Shown here in pieces: positions 34,164 through 42,825 of a stretch of 47,221 nucleotides of DNA. The first letter of the stretch is position 1. Each line of letters begins with the position of its first letter. The DNA lies in assembly GCF_024346315.1 (NCBI RefSeq), contig NZ_JAGQCS010000015.1, forward strand, positions 1-47,221, written 5' to 3'. A program made the position numbers and the translations under genes. The notes below the pieces were generated by a model. The model was not told the DNA's origin. It saw only the letters and a program-made list of their open reading frames with translations, and made no database searches. Origin of the DNA: Cyanobium sp. ATX 6F1 (GTDB lineage: Bacteria > Cyanobacteriota > Cyanobacteriia > PCC-6307 > Cyanobiaceae).

Positions 34164-35566
34164 GCCCCACCCCGGTGGGCGGCAAGGGCCTCGTTCACCA
34201 TCGCGGTTGCCCCGACCACCACCCCCTGCAGGTCGTAGGGGCCTGAGCCCGTGATCCGCACGGGAACCATCGTGCCCGGGGCAGCACAGAGTCCACCTTC
34301 ACCCGGCAGCACCTGCACCTCCCCGTCCACATCCGGGGCAAAGCGGCCACAGCGGCCCAGCATGGCGCCGCTGGAGGGGTTCTCCTGCTCGATCAACACA
34401 TCGACGATGCGGCCCACCCAGGCAGCATTGCGTGCGGCGGAAATCGGTTGCTGCAGGGCCATCAGCCGGTCTTTGCGCTCCTGGGCCAGCTCAGGCGGCA
34501 CCGGATGGGGCAGGTCGGCGGCGGCGGTGCCGTCTTCAGGGGAGAAGGTGAACACGCCCACGTGGTCGAAGCGCTGTTCGGCCACGAATTCCAGCAGGTG
34601 CTCGAACTGCTCTTCGGTTTCCCCCGGGAACCCGACGATGAAGGTGGTGCGCAGCACGGCCTCCGGCAGTTGCTCCCGGATGCGCTTCAACAGTCCGCCG
34701 GTCACCCCCTCCTGCCAGGGACGGTTCATGGCCCGCAGCACCTCCGGATGGCTGTGCTGCAGGGGCAGATCCAGATACGGCAACACGTTGGGCACCTCCC
34801 GGTAGGCCGCCAGCACGTCGCTGGTGAGGCCCGTGGGGTAGGCGTAGTGGACCCGGATCCAGGGGATCTCCACCGCACCGAGCGCCCGCAGCAGCTCCGC
34901 CAGCTGGGGCTTGCCGTAGAGGTCGAGGCCGTAGTTGGTGGTGATCTGGCTGATCAGGATCAGTTCCTTCACGCCCTGGGCCGCCAGCTGCTGGGCTTCG
35001 GCCAGAATCGATTCGATCGGTCGCGAGCGTTGGTCGCCGCGCAGTTTGGGAATGATGCAGAAGGCGCAGCGGTAGTCGCAGCCTTCGGCCACCTTCAGGT
35101 AGGCCACGGCCTCGGAGGTGGTGCGGTAGCGGGGGAGGTGCTCGTCGGCCACGAAGGTGGGCACGGCGCTGACCTGGTTCACCCGCTCGCCCCCCTCGAC
35201 CCGCTCCAGCACGCTGACGATGTGCTGGTAGTCGCCGGTGCCCACGATCGCCCGGGCCTCCGGCAGTGACTCCAGCAGTTCCTCCTGGAAGTGCTGGGCC
35301 AGGCAGCCGGCAATGATCAATTGCTTGCCCTGCTCCGCCAGCTCCACCAGCGTGCGCACCGATTCCTCCCGGGCGTCCTGGATGAAGCTGCAGGTGTTGA
35401 CCACCACCACAGCGGCGTCGGTTTCGTCGGCGCTGACGCCATAACCGGCTTCCGCCAGCAGGCCGAGCATGTGTTCGGTGTCCACACGGTTCTTCTCGCA
35501 GCCCAGGTGGGCGAAGGCCACCGTCGGTTTGCTGGGGGTGGCGGGCTGGCCGGTGGCTGCGGTCAT
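34160..35566 (-). CDS. rimO: Ribosomal protein S12 methylthiotransferase
   Basis: A 468-residue radical SAM enzyme. The N-terminal UPF0004 domain has [34 protein letters not shown] and [14 protein letters not shown], which supply the Cys ligands of the auxiliary cluster. The radical SAM core has [17 protein letters not shown] (CxxxCxxC), and a C-terminal TRAM domain follows (about 400-460). RimO thiomethylates Asp88 of S12. LGCEKN and IPKLRG favour RimO over the tRNA enzyme MiaB. Start: ATG 35566, divergent from btpA. Confidence 0.93.
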   Translation of the reverse strand: MTAATGQPATPSKPTVAFAHLGCEKNRVDTEHMLGLLAEAGYGVSADETDAAVVVVNTCSFIQDAREESVRTLVELAEQGKQLIIAGCLAQHFQEELLESLPEARAIVGTGDYQHIVSVLERVEGGERVNQVSAVPTFVADEHLPRYRTTSEAVAYLKVAEGCDYRCAFCIIPKLRGDQRSRPIESILAEAQQLAAQGVKELILISQITTNYGLDLYGKPQLAELLRALGAVEIPWIRVHYAYPTGLTSDVLAAYREVPNVLPYLDLPLQHSHPEVLRAMNRPWQEGVTGGLLKRIREQLPEAVLRTTFIVGFPGETEEQFEHLLEFVAEQRFDHVGVFTFSPEDGTAAADLPHPVPPELAQERKDRLMALQQPISAARNAAWVGRIVDVLIEQENPSSGAMLGRCGRFAPDVDGEVQVLPGEGGLCAAPGTMVPVRITGSGPYDLQGVVVGATAMVNEALAAHRGGA

Positions 35567-35619
35567 GGCACGGCGGGCTGATCGTTCACCCTATGGGACC
35601 AAAGGTGACGAGTTGTGCG

Positions 35620-36429
35620 ATGGCTGCCCCCTGGCGTGCGTTGTTCCCCATGCCCTGCCCGCTGATCGGAGTGGTGCACCTGCAACCCTTGCCGGGCTCT
35701 CCGCTCTGGGCGGGGGATCTGGAGGCGGTGCAGGCGGCCGCCCTGGCCGATGCCCGGGCGTATCTCGAAGGCGGGGCCGATGGCCTGATCGTGGAGAACT
35801 TTGGCGATGCGCCGTTCTGGGGGGAGCGGGTGCCGCCGGAAACGGTGGCCTCGATGGCCCGGATCGCCACCGCCGTGGTGGGGGCCACACCCTTGCCCGT
35901 GGGTCTCAACGTGCTGCGCAACGATGCCCTGGCGGCCCTGGCGATCGCCCAGGCCAGCGGTGCCCGCTTCATCCGCGTGAACGTGCTCACCGGCGCCACC
36001 GTCACCGACCAGGGGTTGCTGCAGGGGCCCGCCGCCGAGCTGCTGCGCCGCCGCCGGCTGCTGGGGGCCGAAGGGATTCGGATCCTGGCGGATGTGCTGG
36101 TGAAGCACGGCGCCCCCCTGGCCCCGTTGACGATTGAAGAGGCGGTGCGCGACGTGCTGGCCCGAGGCGGGGCCGACGGGGTGATTGTCTCCGGCAGCGG
36201 CACGGGCCAGCCCACCTCCCTGGACGACCTGCGGCGTGCCCGAGCGGTCGCCGCCGGTGCCCCGGTGCTGATCGGCAGCGGCGCCAGGGCCGAAACCATG
36301 GCGTCCCTGGCGGCCGCCTGCGATGGGGTGATCGCCGGCACCGCCCTCAAGCAGGAGGGCCTGGTCCATCGGCCGGTGGAGGCGGCCCGGGTGGAGGCAC
36401 TCCGGCTCCTGCTGCCACAATCGCCTTAG
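35620..36429 (+). CDS. btpA: BtpA-family photosystem I biogenesis protein
   Basis: A 269-residue TIM-barrel-type protein with PLIGVVHLQPLPGSPLWAGD, YLEGGADGLIVENFGDAPF, RVNVLTGATVTDQGLLQG and ADGVIVSGSGTGQPTSLDDL, all characteristic of BtpA/SgcQ. In Synechocystis BtpA is a thylakoid extrinsic protein needed for stable accumulation of PsaA/PsaB. Start: ATG 35620 (AAPWRALFPMPCPLIG) fits the family layout; ATG 35593 and ATG 35650 are alternatives. The VKOR gene follows after 16 bases. Confidence 0.88.
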   Translation: MAAPWRALFPMPCPLIGVVHLQPLPGSPLWAGDLEAVQAAALADARAYLEGGADGLIVENFGDAPFWGERVPPETVASMARIATAVVGATPLPVGLNVLRNDALAALAIAQASGARFIRVNVLTGATVTDQGLLQGPAAELLRRRRLLGAEGIRILADVLVKHGAPLAPLTIEEAVRDVLARGGADGVIVSGSGTGQPTSLDDLRRARAVAAGAPVLIGSGARAETMASLAAACDGVIAGTALKQEGLVHRPVEAARVEALRLLLPQSP

Positions 36430-36445
36430 CGACGCCGCTTCAGCT

Positions 36446-37387
36446 TTGACCACCAACCGCCTGAACACCCGTCTGGGCAGCCGCCGCCGCGGCAGTGATC
36501 CCGGCCGCCGTTGGGCTCGGGTGGTGATCGCCGTGCTGGCCACGGTCGGCGCGATCGACACCGGTGCGATCACCCTGAAGAAATGGGGGCTCCTCGGGGG
36601 CCTGACCTGCGCCAAGGAGGGATTGTTCGGCTGCAATGGCTGCGAACAGGTGCTCTCCAGCGGCTGGGGCACGGTGTTGGGGCAGCCCCTGTCGCTGTTT
36701 GGCTTCCTGGCCTACGCCAGTGTGCTGCTGCTGGCGGTGGTGCCCCTGGTGATCAAGGGGGAGGCCAAGGCCAGGCTCACAGACGCCAGTTGGTGGGGCC
36801 TGGTTCTGATCAGCACCGGCATGGCGGTGTTCAGCTCGGTGCTGATCGGGGTGATGCTTTTTGCGATCAAGAGTTGCTGTCCGTTCTGCATCCTCTCGGC
36901 GGTGCTGAGCCTCTCTCTCCTGGTGCTCAGCCTGGTGGGCGGCGAGTGGGAGGACCGGGGCCAGCTGCTGTTCCGTGGCATCCTCCTGGCGCTGGTGGTG
37001 GGCTTGATGTCCCTCGGTTGGGCGGCTTCGGTGAATAAGCCGGCGGTGTTGGCCACCAAGGGGGTGCCGATGGCGGTCGTCCGTCAGAGCACCCCTGAGA
37101 CCCTGGCTCTGGCAGAGCATCTCAACGCTGGAGGCGCTGTGATGTACTCCGCCTGGTGGTGCCCCCACTGCCATGAGCAGAAGGAGCTGTTCGGCAAGCA
37201 GGCCACGGCGAAGCTCAAGATCGTGGAGTGTGCCCCCGATGGTCAGAACAGCCAGCGGGAGCTCTGCGAGCAGAAGAAGATCGAGGGCTTCCCCAGCTGG
37301 GAGATCAAGGGCAGCCTCAGCTCCGGGGTCAAGAGCCTCAAGGAACTCGCCAAGCTCAGCGGCTATTCGGGGCCTGTGAGCCCTTGA
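36446..37387 (+). CDS. VKOR-thioredoxin fusion (disulfide-bond-forming oxidoreductase)
   Basis: A 313-residue protein. The N-terminal vitamin-K-epoxide-reductase domain (about 25-200) spans the membrane. It has the loop Cys pair LTCAKEGLFGCNGCEQVL and the quinone-side CxxC in SCCPFCILSAV. The C-terminal thioredoxin-like domain (about 220-313) has YSAWWCPHCHEQKELF. In cyanobacteria this fusion oxidises thiols of lumenal or periplasmic proteins and passes electrons to quinone; LTO1, its plastid relative, supports PSII assembly. Start: TTG 36446. The last 32 bases overlap the convergent nadB gene. Confidence 0.92.
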   Translation: MTTNRLNTRLGSRRRGSDPGRRWARVVIAVLATVGAIDTGAITLKKWGLLGGLTCAKEGLFGCNGCEQVLSSGWGTVLGQPLSLFGFLAYASVLLLAVVPLVIKGEAKARLTDASWWGLVLISTGMAVFSSVLIGVMLFAIKSCCPFCILSAVLSLSLLVLSLVGGEWEDRGQLLFRGILLALVVGLMSLGWAASVNKPAVLATKGVPMAVVRQSTPETLALAEHLNAGGAVMYSAWWCPHCHEQKELFGKQATAKLKIVECAPDGQNSQRELCEQKKIEGFPSWEIKGSLSSGVKSLKELAKLSGYSGPVSP

Positions 37388-39044
37388 ACGGCGCCCCCAG
37401 CGGGGCCGTGGCCATCGGCTCGTCCCGGTGCTGCAGGCTGTGGCGGGCCCAGAACGGCTGGCTCGCCGGTGCATCGAGGCGAAAGTGGCCGCCTCGGCTC
37501 TCCTGACGGAAGGCGGCCGCCTCCAACAGCAGCCTCGCCAGCACAAGCTGCTGGCTCAGTTCGTGTTGATCAAGCAGGGTCCTGACGTCCTGGGGTTCCA
37601 GCTCCAGCTGCTCGCCTGGATTCAGGCCAGCCACCGAGTGGTGGGAGCCGCCTGCCCAGGCGGGGCCAGCCTGCTCCCCCAGCATTCGCAGGCTCCGCCG
37701 CAGCTGCCCCCCGTCCCGTTCCACCCCCGCCACCCGCCAGCAGAGGCTGCGCAGGGCATCAAGACCCAGCTGAGCGCCAGCAGCTGGGCGCAGAACTGAG
37801 CTGGCGCTCAGGTGGTGACAGGGTTCCTGGCCTGGGCCCGGGGTCTGGGTCGCCAGCTCGATCCGCCGAAGCTGCCGGGCGAAGACCAGGCATTCCATCA
37901 GGGAGTTGCTGGCCAGCCGGTTGGCCCCGTGCACCCCCGTGCAGGCCACCTCACCGACGGCGTAGAGCCCCTTGAGGCTGGTGCTGGCGTCCAGATCGGT
38001 GCTCACACCACCCATCCAATAGTGGGCGGCGGGGGCCACGGGGATCGGCTCCCGCAAAGGCTCCAGCCCCAGCTCCCGGCAGCGCCTCAGGATCGTCGGG
38101 AACTGGCGTGCCAAGCGGTCTTCCCCCACCGGGCGCAGGTCGAGCCAGACGTGATCCAGCCGCTGGTCCTGCATGCAGCGCACCAGGGCGCGGCTGACCT
38201 GATCTCGGGGGGCGAGATCCCCTCCCGCCAGGCGGCCCACGGGGCTGTGGCCGTGGGGGTCCAGCAGCCGGGCTCCCTCGCCCCGCACCGCCTCGGAGAT
38301 CAAGAAGTGGGGCGCCCCCGGCAGCATCAGAGCGGTGGGGTGAAACTGAACGAACTCCAGATCGCGCAGCACCGCTCCGGCCTGCCAGGCCATCACCACC
38401 CCGTCACCGGTGGCCTGGGGGGGGTTGGTGGTGTTGGCGAATAGGTGAGCGCCCCCGCCGCTGGCCAGCACCACCGCCCCGGCCCGTAGCCAGCGCAGCC
38501 GCGGGCCTTCGAGGACCTGCAATCCCTGGCAACGACCGCCCTCGACCCAGAGCGAAAGCGCCGCCACCCCCTTGCGCTGCACCAGGCCCGGCCGTCTGAG
38601 CACCTCGCGCTCGAGGGCATCCACCAGCGCCCCTCCGGTGCGGTCCTGGGCGTGGAGCACGCGCCGGTGGCTGTGGGCGGCCTCCAAGGTGGTGCTCAGG
38701 TGTTCGCCGTCACGGTCGAAATCCATCCCGAGTTGCAGCAGCCGCTCGACGCAGGCGGGGGCCTCGCGCACCAGAAGAGCGACGGCCTCGGGATCGCACA
38801 GGCCGCCACCGGCCCGCAGGGTGTCCTCCTGGTGGCTGGCGAAACTGTCCTCGGGCCTGGTCACCGCGGCGATGCCCCCCTGGGCCCAGCGGCTGGCGGA
38901 TCGAGGGGCGGCGTCCTTGCTCAGGAGCAGCACCCGCAAGTCCGCCGGCAACTCCAGGCAGGCCATCAGACCGGCGGCGCCGCCGCCGATCACCACCACA
39001 TCCCAGCTGGTCGAGAGCGGCGAACTGGAAGCCTGCTCAGCCAT
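37356..39044 (-). CDS. nadB: L-aspartate oxidase
   Basis: A 562-residue FAD flavoprotein that oxidises L-aspartate to iminoaspartate, the first step of NAD synthesis. It has DVVVIGGGAAGLMACLELP, SASRWAQGGIAAVTRPEDS, LEAAHSHRRVLHAQDRTGGA, EFVQFHPTALMLPGAPHFLI, and the active-site stretch YWMGGVSTDLDASTSLKGLY with TGVHGANRLASNSLMECLVF. The C-terminal helical domain (about 420-540) is present. Start: ATG 39044 (MAEQASSS); the ATG-less extension to 39074 would run through the psbU terminator. Confidence 0.94.
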   Translation of the reverse strand: MAEQASSSPLSTSWDVVVIGGGAAGLMACLELPADLRVLLLSKDAAPRSASRWAQGGIAAVTRPEDSFASHQEDTLRAGGGLCDPEAVALLVREAPACVERLLQLGMDFDRDGEHLSTTLEAAHSHRRVLHAQDRTGGALVDALEREVLRRPGLVQRKGVAALSLWVEGGRCQGLQVLEGPRLRWLRAGAVVLASGGGAHLFANTTNPPQATGDGVVMAWQAGAVLRDLEFVQFHPTALMLPGAPHFLISEAVRGEGARLLDPHGHSPVGRLAGGDLAPRDQVSRALVRCMQDQRLDHVWLDLRPVGEDRLARQFPTILRRCRELGLEPLREPIPVAPAAHYWMGGVSTDLDASTSLKGLYAVGEVACTGVHGANRLASNSLMECLVFARQLRRIELATQTPGPGQEPCHHLSASSVLRPAAGAQLGLDALRSLCWRVAGVERDGGQLRRSLRMLGEQAGPAWAGGSHHSVAGLNPGEQLELEPQDVRTLLDQHELSQQLVLARLLLEAAAFRQESRGGHFRLDAPASQPFWARHSLQHRDEPMATAPLGAPFKGSQAPNSR

Positions 39045-39054
39045 GGTCGCCACG

Positions 39055-39085
39055 AAAAAAGCCGCCGGGAGCAAGGCCCGACGGC
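39055..39085 (-). terminator. Rho-independent terminator of psbU
   Basis: Read on the minus strand, GCCGTCGGG (39085-39077) pairs with CCCGGCGGC (39069-39061) with one G-U pair and a 7-base loop. Six T residues (39060-39055) follow. It lies 29 bases beyond the psbU stop and only ten bases before the nadB start, which makes the two genes separate transcription units unless nadB relies on read-through. Confidence 0.9.
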
Positions 39086-39113
39086 TTGATGAGGGAGCCA
39101 GAAGAACGCTGGA

Positions 39114-39491
39114 TCAGCGGTAGACACCGTCGTTGATCCGATCAAAACCTTCGTTCAAGGCGATCGAGGGGGGAGTGACCGTGAAGTTGGCCTTGTATTT
39201 CTCGAACAGCTCCTTCTGACGGGACGTCAGTTCCAGCTTGAGCACGTCGTCCACGTTGTCGTAGGGCCCGCCCAGCACGATCTTGCCGGCCAGGGTGGGA
39301 TAAAGGCCAGGGAACTGCTGGAAGGCGCGCACCGAGGAGTTGTTGAGATCAACCTTGTCGCCCCGTTCGGCCATCTTGTCGTCGGCGATGTTGCGCAGCT
39401 CCGCCGCCTGGGCGGCGGGAGGAAGCAGGAGGGTGAGCAGCAGGCTGGCCATCACCACGCCACTCATGAGCCACGACAGCAGGCGTTTCAT
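39114..39491 (-). CDS. psbU: Photosystem II 12 kDa extrinsic protein PsbU
   Basis: A 125-residue precursor. A signal peptide (about 1-29, LLPPAAQA-A) directs export to the thylakoid lumen. The mature part has the PsbU helix-hairpin-helix fold: KVDLNNSSVRAFQQFPGLYP, GKIVLGGPYDNVDDVLKLEL and NEGFDRINDGVYR. PsbU stabilises the oxygen-evolving complex and chloride/calcium retention. Start: ATG 39491 (MKRLLSW) with GGAG about nine bases upstream. A start at 39521 would place ten extra residues before the signal peptide. The gene is followed by a strong terminator. Confidence 0.95.
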   Translation of the reverse strand: MKRLLSWLMSGVVMASLLLTLLLPPAAQAAELRNIADDKMAERGDKVDLNNSSVRAFQQFPGLYPTLAGKIVLGGPYDNVDDVLKLELTSRQKELFEKYKANFTVTPPSIALNEGFDRINDGVYR

Positions 39492-39643
39492 CGCAAAAAC
39501 TCCGATCCAAACAGCGAGCAATGTGGCCGCAAAGCAACCATCAAACCAACGCTACAGGTGCGCTGCATGGGACCAGCCCAGGGGCGGAAGGCTTTTGCAG
39601 AACTTCAATCGGGCGGCTCCCCTGGAGCGCGGTGCGACGGCGA

Positions 39644-40417
39644 TCAGACCAGGCCGCTGAGCTTCGGGGCCAGCAAGGCAGCCCCGAGAAACAGGCCATC
39701 CACGGCCACGGTGGTGGCCAGGGCGGCTGCAGCGATGTGCCAGGCCCTGTCCCGATGACCCCGCCAGGCCCAGTGGCAGCCTGCGCCGAGGGCGGCGGCC
39801 ACGCCCAGCACCAGCAGCAGGCAGGGCGGTTGAAGCACGACCTGGGCGGCCGTTTGCAACAGCAACGCCGCCTGGTCGGGGGGAGCCTGGACCACCGCGG
39901 GCCAGAGACGGATCACGCCGATGAGGGCCATCACGGCATCGGTGCAGGCGGTGCCCAGCAGCGAAGCGAGATAGAAACTGCAGGCCATGCGCCAACGACC
40001 GCCCAGACCGGTGAGAGCCAGGGGCAGGGCGAAGGCCTCGATCGGCAGGTGCCAGAGGGGATGCTCCCGGCACCAGCCCCAGAACAGGCACCCCGCCAGC
40101 CAGCTGCCGCTAAAGCCCACCAGCAAGGGGCCCGAGGTTTTCCAGGTCCCCCGTCCGAAGCGTTCCAGGCCCAGGCCGAGCAGCAGCAGCGGCAGGGTGA
40201 ACAGGGCCGCGCTGAAGGGTTGAAGACGCACCCAGGGTGCCTGCAGAAACACCGGCAGCAGCACCAGAAGTGCTGCCAGCATGGGCAGGGAGTCGCGCTG
40301 ACTAGAGAGTCGGACCGCCCTTGTTTGCGGGGCCGGAGGGGCCAGTGTGCGAGTGGACAAGGCCTCGGGCCGCTGTCGGGAGGGGGGAGGAGCCAGGGTC
40401 CCGAACACCAGGAACAT
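39644..40417 (-). CDS. DUF3120 membrane protein
   Basis: A 257-residue protein with about six hydrophobic segments. It has LPVFLQAPWVRLQPFSAALF, LLVGFSGSWLAGCLFWGWCR and HLPIEAFALPLALTGLGGRW. FYLASLLGTACTDAVMALIG is also present. This is the conserved DUF3120 pattern found only in cyanobacteria and some plastid-bearing organisms; function is unknown. The first 40 residues are Pro/Arg-rich and non-conserved, so ATG 40417 is tentative and an internal start near LPMLAALLVLL (ATG about 40282) is possible. It is divergent from uppP. Confidence 0.82.
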   Translation of the reverse strand: MFLVFGTLAPPPSRQRPEALSTRTLAPPAPQTRAVRLSSQRDSLPMLAALLVLLPVFLQAPWVRLQPFSAALFTLPLLLLGLGLERFGRGTWKTSGPLLVGFSGSWLAGCLFWGWCREHPLWHLPIEAFALPLALTGLGGRWRMACSFYLASLLGTACTDAVMALIGVIRLWPAVVQAPPDQAALLLQTAAQVVLQPPCLLLVLGVAAALGAGCHWAWRGHRDRAWHIAAAALATTVAVDGLFLGAALLAPKLSGLV

Positions 40418-40534
40418 GAAGAAAGGTGTTCAACCTTAAGGGAGTCCCTGGCTCTGCCATCAGCGCCCGTCGCCATAGGGTCGGATCAACCACACGCTTC
40501 TCCGGTGCCGATTTCCGCCCTTACGCCAGCTCCC

Positions 40535-41383
40535 ATGCTTGACCTGGCAACGGCCTGCTGGCATTTCCTGGTGCTTGGGGTGGTGCAGGGGCTGACCGAG
40601 TTCCTGCCGATCAGCAGCACGGCCCACCTCAAGGTGGTGCCTGTGCTGCTGGGTTGGGGCGATCCCGGGGTGGCCGTCACCGCTGTGATCCAGCTGGGCA
40701 GCATCGTCGCTGTGATCGCCTATTTCTGGCGTGATCTGGCTCTGGTGCTGGCGGGGGTGGCCAAGGCCTTCCGGGAGGGCAGTTGGGGTTCCACCGAAGC
40801 CCGGCTGGGTCTGGCGATCGCCATCGGCACCCTGCCGATCCTCGTGGCGGCGGCGGTGATCAAGAAACTGGTGCCCGATTTCGACCACTCGCCCCTGCGC
40901 AGCATCAGCTCGATCGCCATCGCCTCGATCGTGATGGCCCTGTTGCTGGCGCTGGCGGAGCGCTTTGGCCAGCGCCTCAAGCAGATCTCCCAGGTGCGCG
41001 GTCTCGATGGCCTGCTGGTGGGGCTGGCCCAGGCCCTGGCCTTGATTCCCGGTGTCTCCCGCTCCGGCAGCACGCTCACCGCCTCCCTCTTCGATGGCTG
41101 GCGCCGGGAGGATGCGGCCCGTTTCTCCTTTCTGCTGGGCATTCCTGCCATCACCCTGGCGGGGCTGGTGGAGCTCAAATCTGCCTTCAGCGTGCCGATC
41201 GCCGGCGGGGCGCTGCCGTTGTTGATCGGTGTGGTCTCCGCTGGCCTGGTTTCCTGGTGGGCGATCGCCTGGCTGCTCAAGTACCTGCAGAAGCACAGCA
41301 CCTGGATCTTCGTGGGATACCGCCTGGTGTTCGGGCTGCTGCTGCTGGTCTGGACATCCCAGGTCGCGGCGGTCCCAAACTGA
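40535..41383 (+). CDS. uppP: Undecaprenyl-diphosphatase
   Basis: A 282-residue integral membrane enzyme (BacA/UppP) that dephosphorylates undecaprenyl pyrophosphate to recycle the lipid carrier for peptidoglycan and other envelope glycans. Both hallmark motifs are present: GVVQGLTEFLPISSTAHL (about 15-32) and IPGVSRSGSTLTASL (about 170-185). About eight helices are visible. Start: ATG 40535. A longer open frame upstream overlaps the DUF3120 gene on the other strand and is not coding. The radical SAM gene follows after 24 bases. Confidence 0.94.
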   Translation: MLDLATACWHFLVLGVVQGLTEFLPISSTAHLKVVPVLLGWGDPGVAVTAVIQLGSIVAVIAYFWRDLALVLAGVAKAFREGSWGSTEARLGLAIAIGTLPILVAAAVIKKLVPDFDHSPLRSISSIAIASIVMALLLALAERFGQRLKQISQVRGLDGLLVGLAQALALIPGVSRSGSTLTASLFDGWRREDAARFSFLLGIPAITLAGLVELKSAFSVPIAGGALPLLIGVVSAGLVSWWAIAWLLKYLQKHSTWIFVGYRLVFGLLLLVWTSQVAAVPN

Positions 41384-41407
41384 ACCCCATCGCCCCAGCT
41401 CCGCCCC

Positions 41408-42796
41408 GTGTGGATTGAACCCTCCGCCGGAGTCGCCCTCGCCGCCGGCCAAGACCAACGGCTCCCCGCCCCTGCGGTGGTGGCCTCGGTGGAGCCGGGC
41501 TCCATCGGAGAGGAGCTGGGCTTTGAGCCCGGGGACCGACTGCTCAGCATCAATGGGAGCCGGCCGCGCGACCTGATCGATTACCAGGTGCTCAGTGCCG
41601 CCGAGGAACTGACCCTGGAGGTGGAGGATCCCAGCGGTGAACGGCACCTGCTCGAGATCGAGAAGGACCTCGACGACGGTCTCGGCCTGGGATTCACAGA
41701 GGCGCTCTTCGATGGCCTGCGCCAGTGCAACAACCACTGCGCCTTCTGCTTCATCGACCAGCAGCCTCCGGGCCAGCGCGCCAGCCTCTACCTCAAGGAC
41801 GACGATTACCGCCTGAGTTTTCTCTACGGCTCCTACCTGACCCTCACCAACCTCGCCGCCGCCGACTGGCAGCGGATCGAGGAGCAGCGCCTTTCACCCC
41901 TGTTCGTCTCGGTCCATGCCACGGATCCCAAGTTGCGACAGCAGCTCCTGGTGAACCCCCGGGCGGGCCTGTTGATGGAGCAGTTGGGCTGGTTCGCCGA
42001 GCGCCGGCTGCAGATCCACGCCCAGGTGGTGGTCTGTCCGGGCCGGAACGACGGTGCGGCCCTGGAGCGCACCCTGCGGGATCTGGCGAGCCTGGCCAGT
42101 GGCCAGTGGCCGGCGGTGCTCTCGGCGGCGGTGGTTCCGGTGGGTCTGACGCGCTTTCGCCCCGACGGCGACGGGCTGATTCCCGTGGATCGGGCCTGCG
42201 CCCGGCGGGTGATCGAGTTGGTGGAGGCCCTGCAGCGAGAGTTTGAACCCCAGCTCCAGAGCCGCTTCACCTGGCTTTCCGATGAGTGGTACCTAATCGC
42301 CGGGCGCCCGTTGCCACCGCGCAGCAGTTACGAAGATTTGCCGCAACAGGAGAACGGCGTGGGGAGCATCCGAGCCTTTCTGGAGGCCCTGGATCATGCG
42401 ACGCGGGAGTTGCCCGCCGCCCTGGAGCGGCCCCGTCGGTTGAGCTGGGTGGTGGGCCAACTGGTGGCCGAGGCCCTGCAGCCGGTGGTCGATCGGCTCA
42501 ACCGGGTGGAGGGTCTGGAGCTTCGCCTCTATGGATTGCCGAGTCCCTACTGGGGCCAAGATCAAGTGGTGACAGGCCTTTTGACCGGTTCTGATCTGCT
42601 GGCGGGACTGGCCGGAAAGGACTTGGGGGAGGAGTTGCTTCTGCCGTCGGTGATGTTGCGACAGGGACAGCCGGTGTTCCTTGATGATCTAACCCTTGCT
42701 GAGATTCAGGAACGTTTGGTGGTGCCCATCAACCTTCTGAAGGGGGCGGATGATCTCGTGGCCGCCTGCCTGGTGTGTTCGCCGCAAACTCATTAA
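41408..42796 (+). CDS. TIGR03279 radical SAM/PDZ protein (DUF512)
   Basis: A 462-residue protein. The N-terminal PDZ-like domain (about 15-90) has SVEPGSIGEELGFEPGDRLL. A radical-SAM-like core follows with RQCNNHCAFCFIDQQPPGQR (CxxxCxxC) and LKDDDYRLSFLYGSYLTLTN, then the DUF512 C-terminus (RFRPDGDGLIPVDRA and RSSYEDLPQQENGVGSIRAF). The family is conserved in cyanobacteria and Firmicutes and has no assigned substrate. Start: GTG 41408. The TolC-like gene follows after 29 bases. Confidence 0.9.
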   Translation: MWIEPSAGVALAAGQDQRLPAPAVVASVEPGSIGEELGFEPGDRLLSINGSRPRDLIDYQVLSAAEELTLEVEDPSGERHLLEIEKDLDDGLGLGFTEALFDGLRQCNNHCAFCFIDQQPPGQRASLYLKDDDYRLSFLYGSYLTLTNLAAADWQRIEEQRLSPLFVSVHATDPKLRQQLLVNPRAGLLMEQLGWFAERRLQIHAQVVVCPGRNDGAALERTLRDLASLASGQWPAVLSAAVVPVGLTRFRPDGDGLIPVDRACARRVIELVEALQREFEPQLQSRFTWLSDEWYLIAGRPLPPRSSYEDLPQQENGVGSIRAFLEALDHATRELPAALERPRRLSWVVGQLVAEALQPVVDRLNRVEGLELRLYGLPSPYWGQDQVVTGLLTGSDLLAGLAGKDLGEELLLPSVMLRQGQPVFLDDLTLAEIQERLVVPINLLKGADDLVAACLVCSPQTH

Positions 42797-42825
42797 ACTC
42801 AGCGTGCATATTTTGAAGGTATCTG

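Noticed and set aside
39521-40534. Long upstream extension of the uppP frame
   Set aside because: It is antisense to the DUF3120 gene, Gln/Gly-rich, and the UppP family starts at ATG 40535.
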